Origin: Anaerolineae bacterium
GTDB taxonomy: Bacteria > Chloroflexota > Anaerolineae > UBA3071
Direction of reading: 5' to 3'
Length of the DNA stretch: 33,315 nucleotides
Assembly (NCBI GenBank): GCA_029907105.1
Contig: JARYMM010000040.1
Location: 1-33,315 of the forward strand
This document shows, piece by piece, positions 1 to 6,969 of this stretch (position 1 is its first letter; each line of letters starts with the position of its first letter). The notes under the pieces are model-generated. The model searched no databases, had not been told where the DNA came from, and saw only the letters and a list, made by a program, of their open reading frames with translations. Made by a program: the position numbers and the translations under genes.

Positions 1-743
1 GCACCGATGCTCGCCCCGGCGGGCAGAGAGACGATGGCCGGCGTGGGCACGGGCGTCGCGGCCGGGATGATGGTGAAAGCCACCGCTTCGGAAGCAGCAA
101 TCTCCCGTCCCGCTTCGTCCACGACCACGAAGCGCAGGGTATGCGGTCCCTCGGCCAACGCTTCGGGCAACTCGAATCGCCACCAGCCCTCTGCATCCGC
201 CGTGGTCTCTCCCAACTGCGTTGCCCCCTCGAAAATCTGCACTGTGGCCCCGGGGGCAGCCACGCCTTCCAGGGTGGTGGCTTCGTCGGCCTCTAATATC
301 GCCCCGCCGGCCGGTTGGGTGATGGCCGGGGTGACAGGTGAGACCCGAGCGGGAAGGATGGTAAAAGCCACCGGTTCGGAAACAGCCACTTCCTTGCCGT
401 TTTTGTCCACCACCACGGCGCGCACATTGTGCGGCCCCTCGGGCAAGGGTGTGGGCAGAGGGAGCTCTACTCTGCCCTGTGTATCGGCCGTCGCCTCGCC
501 CAACAGCTTCTCCCCGTCGAAGAAACGCACGGTCGCGCCAGGCTCGGCCGTGCCCTCCAGGGCTCGCAGTTCCTCACCGCCGAACGTCGCTCCGCTCCTC
601 GGTTGGACAAAGCCGGGAGCTGCCGTTACGAGGGTCTCTGCCCCAGGTCGCAAAGGCAGCACGACCAGGGCTGTGGCCAGGATGACGGCAACGATGAGCT
701 TGAAGATGTCCAGCGGTCGCTCCCACAATATTCGCCTTGCCAT
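1..743 (-). CDS. Secreted or anchored Ig-like repeat protein, 3' end outside window
   Basis: An open minus-strand frame runs from an ATG at 743 to the window edge without a stop, so about 247 N-terminal residues are visible. A GAGGAGG ribosome site lies 6 bases upstream. Residues about 13-31 form one hydrophobic segment (signal or anchor). Two homologous modules follow, roughly residues 53-122 and 145-213. Each has the pattern LEG-A-PGATV-F-LGE-TAD-G-F-LP-EGPH-R-VVVD-G-E-A-SE-VAFTI, typical of bacterial Ig-like (Big) domains in cell-surface proteins. A Pro/Thr linker begins after the second module. The opposite-strand open frame over the same bases is a low-complexity shadow. The C-terminal domain that would define the function (for example LysM or OmpA-like) is not visible, so function is unknown. 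It may be the last gene of the minus-strand envelope run starting at 4265. Confidence 0.8.
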   Translation of the reverse strand, partial: MARRILWERPLDIFKLIVAVILATALVVLPLRPGAETLVTAAPGFVQPRSGATFGGEELRALEGTAEPGATVRFFDGEKLLGEATADTQGRVELPLPTPLPEGPHNVRAVVVDKNGKEVAVSEPVAFTILPARVSPVTPAITQPAGGAILEADEATTLEGVAAPGATVQIFEGATQLGETTADAEGWWRFELPEALAEGPHTLRFVVVDEAGREIAASEAVAFTIIPAATPVPTPAIVSLPAGASIG

Positions 744-838
744 GAGTTTGCCTCCTCGTATGCCAGATACGCACCCGGGGCTATGTCACATCGTTTTCCC
801 CGCGCTACCTCTTGACTGACCGAACGCTTATGAGGGTC

Positions 839-937
839 GAGATGCTTCACTGGTGGTCCGTGCTCACATGCGTACCGGGCTATTGCCAAGGGTGTGCTCG
901 TCTGCGAGACAGGGTGCAAGACCCGTTCAGCATGACA
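839..937 (-). repeat. Dispersed TGTCATGCTGA...GAAGCATCTC element
   Basis: Read on the minus strand this intergenic stretch begins TGTCATGCTGAACGGGT and ends TGAAGCATCTC. The same borders occur at 5872-5993 around a different interior. The 744-968 gap holds no other feature that I can support. Confidence 0.5.
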
Positions 938-968
938 GCCAAGCAAACTGCGATGTGAGGATATGTGG

Positions 969-2516
969 CTACGCCCTGGCCCGCGCCTGGGCAATCCAGT
1001 CGGCAAAGTCGAGCGCCTGCCACTCTTCGGGCTGGATGATGGCCTTCAGTTCCTCCGGTGTCCTGGCCGCCAGGTCGGCGAAGGTCATGATGCCCGCCTG
1101 GTAGAGCTTCTGCTCGAACACTTCGCCGATGCCCTTGATCTGGCTCAGGTCATCGGGGATGACGCCGTTCCAGACTGCCCCGACCGTCCCTGTCTCCTCT
1201 GCCAGCCGGCGGGCCTGTTCGTTCCAGCTCTCGTAGTCAAACTCCTGCCACTCCTGAGGCTGGATAATGGCCTTGATCTGGTCATCGCTCAGGGCTGCCA
1301 GTTGGGCGTAGGTGCCGATGCCGGCTGCGTAGAATTTCTGCTCGAAGACGGGGCCGATGCCACGGATGGCAGTCAGGTCCTGGGCGGGAATGCCCACCCT
1401 CTCAGCCGTCACAGCCCTCCGGCGAACCACCCGTCGGCCGGCTGCCCGCAGCCTGGCCTCCTCGATCCAGGCCGCGTAGTCGCCTCCACGCACGCCGGCG
1501 GCCTCGATAATGCCCGCCAGTTGTGCTTCATCGGCGGCGGCCAGGTCGGCCAAGCTGGCAATACCAGCGTCCCTCAGTGCGGCGGCCGTCCTGGCTCCAA
1601 TGCCCTGGATCAGGGTCAGGTTGTCAGCCTCACGACGGTGCAGGCGCGCCTGCAATTCGGCCAGCGCGGCCTCTTCGCCCGCTGCCGCCAGACGGGCCTG
1701 CTCGATCCACATGGCGTAGTCCACCCGTCGCCAGGCCGGCGCACCGATGATCGCGGCCAGGGTGGCCTCATCGCTGGCCGCCAGCTCGGCAAAGGTGGTG
1801 ATGCCCGCTTCCCGCAGCAGGGCGGCGTACCTGGGGCCAATGCCTTCAATGCGTTCGAGGTCATCGCCTGGCATGGCCGGGGCGGGTGGCTGATCACGCA
1901 GCGCCCGCGCCTGAAGGATCCAATCGCCATAGTCCAGACGCCGCCAGGCCGGTGCCTGGATGATGGCTGCCAGACGCTCCTCGTCTGCATCGGCCAGTTG
2001 GGCGAAGGAGGTAATGCCCGCGGCCTGGAGCGTCTGGGCCAACTTGGGGCCGATGCCGCGAATGCGGGTCAGATCATCCATGCGCACTTCAGCCTGCGGC
2101 AGGGCCACCGCGAACTCGGGTGCTGTCACCTCGACTTCGGCAGGCTCCACCTCCGGCAGCTTCGCCTCCAGCTCAGGGGCGGCGACCTCGACCTCAGGCA
2201 ACCGGGCGGCCACCGCTGGCGCTTTCACCTCAAGCTCAGGCTCCCCTACCTCCGCCGCCGGAACCTGCAGCCGGGCCCCCAACATGCGCTTGAGATCGGC
2301 GATCTGCAGGTCCCGCTTCTCTATCTCGCCGTGCAACTCAGTCACCCGGGCCTGGCAGCTCTCCAATGAAGCCTCCAACTCCTTGACGCGCGCCTCAGCG
2401 CGCACCAAGGGCGTCTCAGCAGCCAGGCGGCGGCGACGCCAATAGCAGACCTCGACCAGCCAGCCGATGAGCCAGCCGATGAGGATGCCCAGGATCAACC
2501 ACCAGTACCATGCCAT
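969..2516 (-). CDS. Membrane-anchored protein with five helix-hairpin-helix repeats
   Basis: 515 residues from the ATG at 2516, chosen because AGGAGGT lies 8 bases upstream; the open frame extends further upstream but lacks a ribosome site there. Residues 5-22 are a transmembrane helix rich in Trp, Gly and Ile, followed by a basic stop-transfer (RRRR, 27-30). A coiled coil covers about 31-80 and a Pro/Glu/Val-rich linker about 85-145. Five 60-residue repeats follow at about 147, 218, 298, 379 and 455. Each reads DL-I-GIG---A--L--AGI-TFA-LA--D---L--II-A--WR--DY--WI-QAR. The GIG motif within 'L..I.GIGP' is a helix-hairpin-helix signature, as in DUF4332-like and RuvA/PolX-type DNA- or protein-binding modules. 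One or two copies are common in small bacterial proteins; five on a membrane anchor is unusual. The repeats would face the cytoplasm if the N terminus is outside. Partner unknown. Confidence 0.85.
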   Translation of the reverse strand: MAWYWWLILGILIGWLIGWLVEVCYWRRRRLAAETPLVRAEARVKELEASLESCQARVTELHGEIEKRDLQIADLKRMLGARLQVPAAEVGEPELEVKAPAVAARLPEVEVAAPELEAKLPEVEPAEVEVTAPEFAVALPQAEVRMDDLTRIRGIGPKLAQTLQAAGITSFAQLADADEERLAAIIQAPAWRRLDYGDWILQARALRDQPPAPAMPGDDLERIEGIGPRYAALLREAGITTFAELAASDEATLAAIIGAPAWRRVDYAMWIEQARLAAAGEEAALAELQARLHRREADNLTLIQGIGARTAAALRDAGIASLADLAAADEAQLAGIIEAAGVRGGDYAAWIEEARLRAAGRRVVRRRAVTAERVGIPAQDLTAIRGIGPVFEQKFYAAGIGTYAQLAALSDDQIKAIIQPQEWQEFDYESWNEQARRLAEETGTVGAVWNGVIPDDLSQIKGIGEVFEQKLYQAGIMTFADLAARTPEELKAIIQPEEWQALDFADWIAQARARA

Positions 2517-2608
2517 GTTAAGACCTCCTGTTGAAGATGCTGAGGGATTGATGTCCTCCATCCGACTTTGCGGCGAAGGCCGACCAGGGTGAAGGCCCGA
2601 GACCCCGG

Positions 2609-2818
2609 TTACTTCTTCACTCGGGCCACGGCGCGGCCGACCCAGATCGTCACCAGCACAGCGATTATGGTGATGACGATGGCATAGACCCAGGGGCCCC
2701 CGCCAATGCCCCAACTTTTCACCCACGCCGAGATCGCATCATTCCAGGCCAGCGCCGCGATCAGGCCGAAGGCGGCAGTGATGAGCTCGGCCATCTTGTC
2801 AAGAACTGCGTTTCTCAT
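2609..2818 (-). CDS. Small membrane protein, DUF5654-like
   Basis: 69 residues from the ATG at 2818, which has GGGAGGT 7 bases upstream; a start at 2854 is possible but has no ribosome site. The protein has a short amphipathic N terminus (MRNAVLDKMAELITAAFGL), then two hydrophobic stretches, the first with the AALAWNDAI motif and the second YAIVITIIAVLVTIWV, ending in a basic tail. The 'AxxWNDAI' segment and length resemble the DUF5654 family of archaeal and bacterial small membrane proteins of unknown function. It lies 93 bases upstream of the helix-hairpin-helix gene in the same direction and is probably cotranscribed with it. The family name is from memory of the motif, not a search. Confidence 0.75.
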   Translation of the reverse strand: MRNAVLDKMAELITAAFGLIAALAWNDAISAWVKSWGIGGGPWVYAIVITIIAVLVTIWVGRAVARVKK

Positions 2819-2864
2819 TGCCCAAACCTCCCTGTATAGGTTTTGAATCGGCAATCACTGATAG

Positions 2865-2886
2865 AAAAAAACCAGAGCACTGGTTT
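2865..2886 (-). terminator. Rho-independent terminator
   Basis: On the minus strand AAACCAG, loop TGCT, CTGGTTT is followed by an unbroken T run. It lies downstream of the lipoprotein gene and would separate the AmaP-lipoprotein transcript from the DUF5654/helix-hairpin-helix pair. Confidence 0.7.
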
Positions 2887-3015
2887 GGCGGCAACTGCCT
2901 GTGGTCTCAGTTTGCCCCAACGACCAGACATCGAAGGTGGCCGACGAGGGCACGGCCCCCCTCAATGTTTCCTGCTGCTGGCTCAACCAACGCATCACGA
3001 AGATATGAGCGCTCC

Positions 3016-3486
3016 TCACCGAACTGTGAATTCCACGGTTTTGACCAGATTGCCATTGACATAGATTTCGCAGGCATATTGGCCACTCTTGAGGGCGCCA
3101 AGGTTCTCGACCGCGATGTGGAATTCAACGTAGGTGTTGGTGTAGTTTCGATCAGCAACGATGGCGGGAGTATCCTCGAAAGGTTCATCCTCATAGAGCC
3201 AGCGGGCACAGAAGCTGGTGCCGGCATCAATGCGCCGGGCTTCCACCACACAGTAGATGACATCCTCGGATCCGCTGAACGTATCCGTGATGCCGACGGG
3301 ACGGTTGCCCTTGCCGATAGCGCGGGCCATGACCGCTTCGCCCAGGTCCGCTCCGCCGACGAGGGGCGTGCTTTCCTGCGCGGGGCGGTTGACGGGGCTG
3401 CCGCATTGCCCGCAGAGGCAGGCTCCGGCGAAGACGACGGCCCACAGAGCCATTGCCAGAGGAAGAGAGCGCGGGCGCCGGTCCAT
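3016..3486 (-). CDS. Predicted lipoprotein of unknown function
   Basis: 156 residues from the ATG at 3486, preceded by GGAGGAG about 11 bases upstream; a longer frame upstream overlaps the AmaP stop region and is less likely. The N terminus is a signal peptide (basic start, hydrophobic core WAVVFAGAC) with a lipobox-like A-G-A-C, giving Cys23 as the lipidation site. More cysteines follow at once (CLCGQC). The mature part has a beta-rich look with the segment TNTYVEFHIAVENLGALKSG and ends KTVEFTVR, consistent with one Ig/fibronectin-like sandwich resembling domains that bind or present ligands at the surface. It sits 50 bases after the AmaP-like gene and ends at a terminator, so the two likely form a transcript. 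No family assigned. Confidence 0.75.
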   Translation of the reverse strand: MDRRPRSLPLAMALWAVVFAGACLCGQCGSPVNRPAQESTPLVGGADLGEAVMARAIGKGNRPVGITDTFSGSEDVIYCVVEARRIDAGTSFCARWLYEDEPFEDTPAIVADRNYTNTYVEFHIAVENLGALKSGQYACEIYVNGNLVKTVEFTVR

Positions 3487-3536
3487 GTTTGAAAACTTCT
3501 CCTCCAGTTTGCACTGACCTGACAAGGCAGGGATGC

Positions 3537-4265
3537 TCAGTAGCCGGGCTCTACGTCCACCCCCTGCGGCCGCTCCTCGCATGCTTCCTGGACGGCTTCA
3601 GCCAGGGGGAGAGGCTCCGGTTCAGCTTCCGTCTCCGGCAGAACGGGCTCCGGCCCGGCTTCCATCGGCGGCGAAACAGGCTCCACGGGGACAACCGGCG
3701 GCAAGGGCTCAGGCACAGCGCGTGGCATTTCCGGGCCATACTGCATATTGACCCGCACTTTGCCCACCTTGATCCCCATCTGCTCCTCGACGACCGCCCG
3801 GGCCAACTGCGTGACCTCCTCGGTCTTGCCGGGCAATTCCACCGCCGGATGGACCTGCATATCCAGGAAGATATCCACCTTCCGGCCCCGGCTGACAACC
3901 CTGGGCCGCACACGGCTCACATCGGTCACGCCGCTCAGGCTGTTCTGAAGCTGCTGGGCAATGGACTTGACGCTCACCTCCATCCTGCGGCCCTCTGTGC
4001 CGGGCACCTCAACAGCCTTGCGTCGCGGGCGGCGCAACTCCAGCCACAACAGCAGGAGGCAGAGCAAAACCATGCCCAGCCCACTGCCCAGATAGGCCCA
4101 GTAGAGGCCGGAGAAGATGTTATAGAAGGGGATTGTCGCCTCGATCTGGTCCAGACTGGCCCGCAGGATGGCCAGGAGCGTGCGAGGCACGAGCAGGGAA
4201 AGCAACGTCGTGGCCAGAAGGGCGAAGAGGAGCACGACAATGACGATGCGGTTGAAGAGATTCAT
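3537..4265 (-). CDS. AmaP-like alkaline shock response membrane anchor (Asp23/Gls24-type domain)
   Basis: 242 residues from the ATG at 4265 with AAGGAG about 10 bases upstream. Two transmembrane helices lie at about 5-25 and 58-80 (SGLGMVLLCLLLLWLEL), followed by a basic RRPRR. Residues about 90-175 form a DUF322/Asp23-like alpha/beta domain: MEVSVKSIAQQLQNSLSGV..., KVDIFLDMQVHPAVELP..., EEQMGIKVGKVRVNMQY. In Gram-positive bacteria AmaP anchors the Asp23 envelope-stress protein to the membrane; the layout of two helices then the domain matches. The C-terminal 65 residues are a Pro/Glu-rich tail not usual for the family. No Asp23 gene is in the window. A GTCACATC inverted repeat lies upstream (4366-4409). 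Confidence 0.8.
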   Translation of the reverse strand: MNLFNRIVIVVLLFALLATTLLSLLVPRTLLAILRASLDQIEATIPFYNIFSGLYWAYLGSGLGMVLLCLLLLWLELRRPRRKAVEVPGTEGRRMEVSVKSIAQQLQNSLSGVTDVSRVRPRVVSRGRKVDIFLDMQVHPAVELPGKTEEVTQLARAVVEEQMGIKVGKVRVNMQYGPEMPRAVPEPLPPVVPVEPVSPPMEAGPEPVLPETEAEPEPLPLAEAVQEACEERPQGVDVEPGY

Positions 4266-4365
4266 GTAACCGTTTCTCCTTCGATTGGCCGGCAGCGGCA
4301 GATTGACCGCCAATCTACCGCCTTCGATCGCCGGCCACACCTTTAGACGTCATAGGAAACAGAAT

Positions 4366-4409
4366 GTCACATCACAGGGCTCGGCCTGGCGACAGGGAAG
4401 CGATGTGAC
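4366..4409. promoter_or_regulatory. Inverted repeat GTCACATC / GATGTGAC upstream of amaP-like gene
   Basis: Two perfect 8-base arms are separated by 28 bases in the gap between the divergent amaP-like and sigma factor genes. It could be an operator or a decayed repeat. The rest of 4266-4567 shows no gene; a lone GTCATTGCGAG at 4506-4516 is a partial copy of the next element. Confidence 0.3.
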
Positions 4410-4567
4410 CTCTCGCCTATCTTCTCGTCCAATGGTATAGCCGTTGACAGCAGGGCCAGGGTGTATTTCACTTTAGTGGCGAGAGCGAGAGCCAGCCTGG
4501 CCTGTGTCATTGCGAGTCGGCCATGGCGCGGCCCGCCATTCTAAAGGACAGAAACACCGCCCATCTT

Positions 4568-4653
4568 GTCATTGCGAGGCGGCGGTTTTCCGCCGAAGCA
4601 ATCCCCAAGTCGCTACGTGGAGATTGCTTCGCCCCTGCGGGGCTCGCAATGAC
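4568..4653. repeat. Dispersed palindromic element GTCATTGCGAG...CTCGCAATGAC
   Basis: The borders are exact inverted repeats (GTCATTGCGAG at 4568, CTCGCAATGAC ending 4653). The interior also folds: GAAGCAATC pairs with GATTGCTTC. It has the size and symmetry of a miniature inverted-repeat element. It ends 41 bases before the -35 box of the sigma factor promoter. Confidence 0.7.
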
Positions 4654-4693
4654 ATTTCCAAAAAACTGAAATGCACCCCAGGGCCATGCCAAA

Positions 4694-4721
4694 TTGAAAA
4701 CGTGCTCAAATGTGGTATAAT
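4694..4721 (+). promoter_or_regulatory. Housekeeping-type promoter of the ECF sigma factor gene
   Basis: TTGAAA, a 16-base spacer and TATAAT with an upstream TGTGG. The predicted transcript start near 4728 gives a leader of about 67 bases to the GTG at 4795. Confidence 0.7.
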
Positions 4722-4794
4722 ATGGCCCGGCGGCGGGGCCCCGGCCTTTGATATCCACCGCCCCAGGCCAGCACAGACCCGGGATGATACCGAC

Positions 4795-5406
4795 GTGAGC
4801 ACGTTTGCAGAACTCCCTGATGATGCATTGGTCCGGCACTGTCAAGAACGGCTGCCTGACGACGCCAGAGCCTTCGAGGCCCTGGTCACACGCTACCGCG
4901 AACAGGTCTACGCCACCGCCTACCGCATGATGGGCAACGCGCCGGAAGCAGAAGACCTGACCCAAGAGGTATTCATCAAGGTCTATCGTTCGATCAAGCG
5001 ATTCCGGGGCGAGGCGGCATTCTCTACCTGGCTGTATCGCATTACCGTCAATACCTGCCTCGATTCTTTAGACAAACGACAGCGCCGCCCACAACGAGTG
5101 GATAGCGACTTCATCGAGTCGGAGGAAACAGGCCTCCCGCGCATCGGTCAGCCGGGGGAGATGTCACCCGAACAGGCGGTGTTGCGACGTGAACTGATCG
5201 AATGCATCCGGGAGACGATGATGGCCCTGCAGGCCCGCGAACGGTTGCTTCTGACCTTGCGCGACGTTCAGGGCCTGGAATACCAGAAAATCGCCGACAT
5301 CCTGAACATCGGCATGAGCGCCCTGAAGATGCGCATCCATCGGGCTCGCCTGGCTTTCCGACAGATCTTCGCCCGCATCTGCGAGGAATTCCTGTCGTCA
5401 ACGTAG
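4795..5406 (+). CDS. ECF (sigma-70 family group 4) RNA polymerase sigma factor
   Basis: 203 residues from the GTG at 4795. The frame stays open upstream to 4504, but that part crosses the palindromic repeat and the promoter, so it cannot be the start. Residues about 20-90 are sigma region 2 with RYREQVYATAYRMMGN, the signature AEDLTQEVFIKVY and FRGEAAFSTWLYRITVNTCLD. Residues about 140-195 are region 4, with ERLLLTLRDVQGLEYQKIADIL and the recognition helix segment ALKMRIHRARLAF. Region 3 is absent, as in RpoE/SigW-type factors. It directs RNA polymerase to a stress regulon, and is followed 89 bases later by a zinc-finger anti-sigma gene. The ribosome site (GGGATG) is weak, so low translation is plausible. 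Confidence 0.93.
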   Translation: MSTFAELPDDALVRHCQERLPDDARAFEALVTRYREQVYATAYRMMGNAPEAEDLTQEVFIKVYRSIKRFRGEAAFSTWLYRITVNTCLDSLDKRQRRPQRVDSDFIESEETGLPRIGQPGEMSPEQAVLRRELIECIRETMMALQARERLLLTLRDVQGLEYQKIADILNIGMSALKMRIHRARLAFRQIFARICEEFLSST

Positions 5407-5495
5407 CTCACCCGTCACGAACCTGGCAGGGTCCACAATGCACACCCCGAACGTCCGGGGGAATGTGTGCCTCATCTCAATGGAACATTATAGCA

Positions 5496-5855
5496 ATGAT
5501 TATCAAAAACTGCAAACATGCCGAAGCCTATTTCGCCCTCTTCGTCGAAGACCTCCTGGAAAAAGAGGAGAGGCAGGCCGTCCAGAAGCACTTACAGGAG
5601 TGCCCCGACTGCCTGGCCCGGCTGGCTCAGGCCCAACAGGCCCTGCTGCTCCTCAAGCGTTTGCAGGAAGAAGATGTCGTCTTGCCTGAAGGCTTCCAGG
5701 CCCGGCTGATGCAACGGATCATGGCCGGGGAGCTGGCCGCAGATGTCCTCGATTTCTCCTGGCAAGGGCTCATCACCACGCTGCTGCAATTGCTGGAAGC
5801 CATCTTCAGCATGTTGTCAGGACCACAGCCGCTGGCCGCTGGACAGCCTGCCTAG
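5496..5855 (+). CDS. Zinc-finger anti-sigma factor (ZAS-like)
   Basis: 119 residues from the ATG at 5496; an in-frame ATG at 5463 is an alternative, and neither has a convincing ribosome site. The N-terminal domain has Cys6, then EKEERQAVQKHLQECPDC, giving the H-x3-C-x2-C zinc-binding motif of ZAS anti-sigma domains that cover the sigma factor. The middle is a Leu/Gln-rich helix. The C terminus (FSWQGLITTLLQLLEAIFSML) is only moderately hydrophobic, more an amphipathic helix than a clear transmembrane segment. Position directly behind the ECF sigma gene fits a sigma/anti-sigma pair. It may be soluble or peripherally bound to the membrane. Confidence 0.8.
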   Translation: MIIKNCKHAEAYFALFVEDLLEKEERQAVQKHLQECPDCLARLAQAQQALLLLKRLQEEDVVLPEGFQARLMQRIMAGELAADVLDFSWQGLITTLLQLLEAIFSMLSGPQPLAAGQPA

Positions 5856-5871
5856 TTCTACAACCGCCTTT

Positions 5872-5993
5872 GTCATGCTGAGCGGGTTCCCGACGTCAAC
5901 CTTCATTGCCCGGCCGACTCCAGCGAAGCATCTCCTGAGCGGGTTCCCGACGTCAACCTTCATTGCCCGGCCGACTCCAGCGAAGCATCTCCT
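5872..5993 (+). repeat. TGTCATGCTGA element with an exact 57-bp tandem duplication
   Basis: After TGTCATGCT, a 57-bp unit (from GAGCGGGTTCCCGACG to CGAAGCATCTCCT) is present twice without a mismatch, 5880-5936 and 5937-5993. The borders match those of the element at 839-937. It is noncoding. Confidence 0.85.
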
Positions 5994-6040
5994 ACGGCGG
6001 GAGCGGATGCGAAATACGGGCGAAGTACGGTTGTAGTAAC

Positions 6041-6056
6041 GCCGAAGTACTTCGGC
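6041..6056. promoter_or_regulatory. Perfect 16-bp palindrome upstream of the MscS-type gene
   Basis: GCCGAAGTACTTCGGC is a perfect palindrome ending 27 bases before the start codon at 6084; a half-related CGAAGTACGG lies at 6021. It could be an operator, or the end of a dispersed repeat. Confidence 0.4.
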
Positions 6057-6083
6057 ACCGCAGGCACGAAGGAGGAAGAACGC

Positions 6084-6905
6084 ATGGATGCACAGATCAT
6101 CATTGACACTCTGCTTGAGATATATCACAATCTGGTCAGGGCTATTCCCAGCTTCGTCACCGGCCTCGCCGTTCTCCTCGTCGGCTGGCTCGTCAGTTGG
6201 CTGCTGCGCAAGGTGATCGTCTTTGTCCTCAAGCGTCTCAAGTTCGACGACCTGGTGGACCGCGTGGGGGTTACCGGTGTCCTGCGCGGTATCGGCTTGC
6301 AGAAGAGCCTGGCCGAGATCATCGGGCAGATCATCTTCTGGTACGTGCTGCTCTTCTTCTTGATTTCCTCCATGCGGTTGATGGGCCTCACTGACCTGGC
6401 CGAGATGATCGTATTGCTGCTCAAATATGTGCCCAAGGCCATCGGCGCGGTGGTGCTGATCATCTTCGGGGGCATGGGAGCCAAGTTCATGGGCGATACG
6501 CTGGGCAACCTGGCCCTTGGCGCCGGCATCGCTTTCGGGCGCTCGCTGGGACGGCTGATCCAGTACGTGATCAGCATCTTCGTCATCGTGCTGGCCATTG
6601 GCATGCTGGGCATTGATACGGCCATCCTGGTGTCCAGCATCACCATTCTCATCGCCGCCGTGGGCCTGGCCCTGGCCCTGGCCTTCGGCCTGGGGGCACG
6701 CCCCGTGGTGCGTCACGTGGTGGCCAGCTACTACGTGCGCCAGAGCTTTCGTCCCGGCCAGACAGTGCGCGTGGGCGAGCATGAGGGCACCATCATCGGC
6801 ATCTCGCCTGTCTACACCCGCCTGGAAACGGAGGCCGGCATCGTCTCGGTGCCCAATGCGCTGTTCCTCGATGCGGCGGTGCCCTCGAAAGCAAACCGGC
6901 CCTGA
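6084..6905 (+). CDS. MscS-family mechanosensitive channel-like membrane protein
   Basis: 273 residues; GAAGGAGG lies about 8 bases before the ATG. Residues about 22-45, 80-100, 108-132, 150-180 and 185-210 are hydrophobic and consistent with repeated conserved transmembrane helices of the small-conductance channel superfamily. A glycine/alanine-rich helix (VGLALALAFGLGARPVVRHVVASYYVRQSF) resembles the pore-lining TM3 of MscS, followed by a short beta domain with RPGQTVRVGEHEGTIIGISPVYTRLET and VPNALFLD. This matches the MscS beta domain, but the larger cytoplasmic cage is missing, so it is a short member. It would release solutes or ions on membrane tension. Its position after the sigma/anti-sigma pair suggests it may belong to the envelope-stress response. 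Confidence 0.88.
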   Translation: MDAQIIIDTLLEIYHNLVRAIPSFVTGLAVLLVGWLVSWLLRKVIVFVLKRLKFDDLVDRVGVTGVLRGIGLQKSLAEIIGQIIFWYVLLFFLISSMRLMGLTDLAEMIVLLLKYVPKAIGAVVLIIFGGMGAKFMGDTLGNLALGAGIAFGRSLGRLIQYVISIFVIVLAIGMLGIDTAILVSSITILIAAVGLALALAFGLGARPVVRHVVASYYVRQSFRPGQTVRVGEHEGTIIGISPVYTRLETEAGIVSVPNALFLDAAVPSKANRP

Positions 6906-6920
6906 TGCAGGCGAATGGAC

Positions 6921-6954
6921 AAAGCCCCTCGGTCCCGAGAGACCGAGGGGCTTT
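6921..6954. terminator. Bidirectional terminator between convergent genes
   Basis: AAAGCCCCTCGGTC, loop CCGAGA, GACCGAGGGGCTTT: 14 perfect base pairs between the MscS-type gene (plus) and the molybdenum hydroxylase gene (minus), serving both strands. Confidence 0.85.
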
Positions 6955-6969
6955 CACATGCATTGGCGC

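Noticed and set aside
7..819. A 270-residue plus-strand open frame at the left edge
   Set aside because: Ser/Thr/Ala-rich nonsense opposite a clear Ig-like repeat protein with signal segment and strong ribosome site on the minus strand.
963..2369. Plus-strand 468-residue frame opposite the helix-hairpin-helix gene
   Set aside because: Its apparent internal repeats are just the antisense of the five real repeats.
4444..4470. TTGACA as a -35 box of an additional promoter
   Set aside because: No acceptable -10 box at 16-18 bases and no gene directly downstream that needs it.
4504..4794. A longer N terminus for the ECF sigma factor
   Set aside because: It would include the palindromic element and the -35/-10 promoter, and its sequence has no sigma homology.
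5743..6036. A 97-residue frame with a 19-residue tandem repeat
   Set aside because: It overlaps the anti-sigma gene and otherwise lies in the duplicated noncoding element; no ribosome site.
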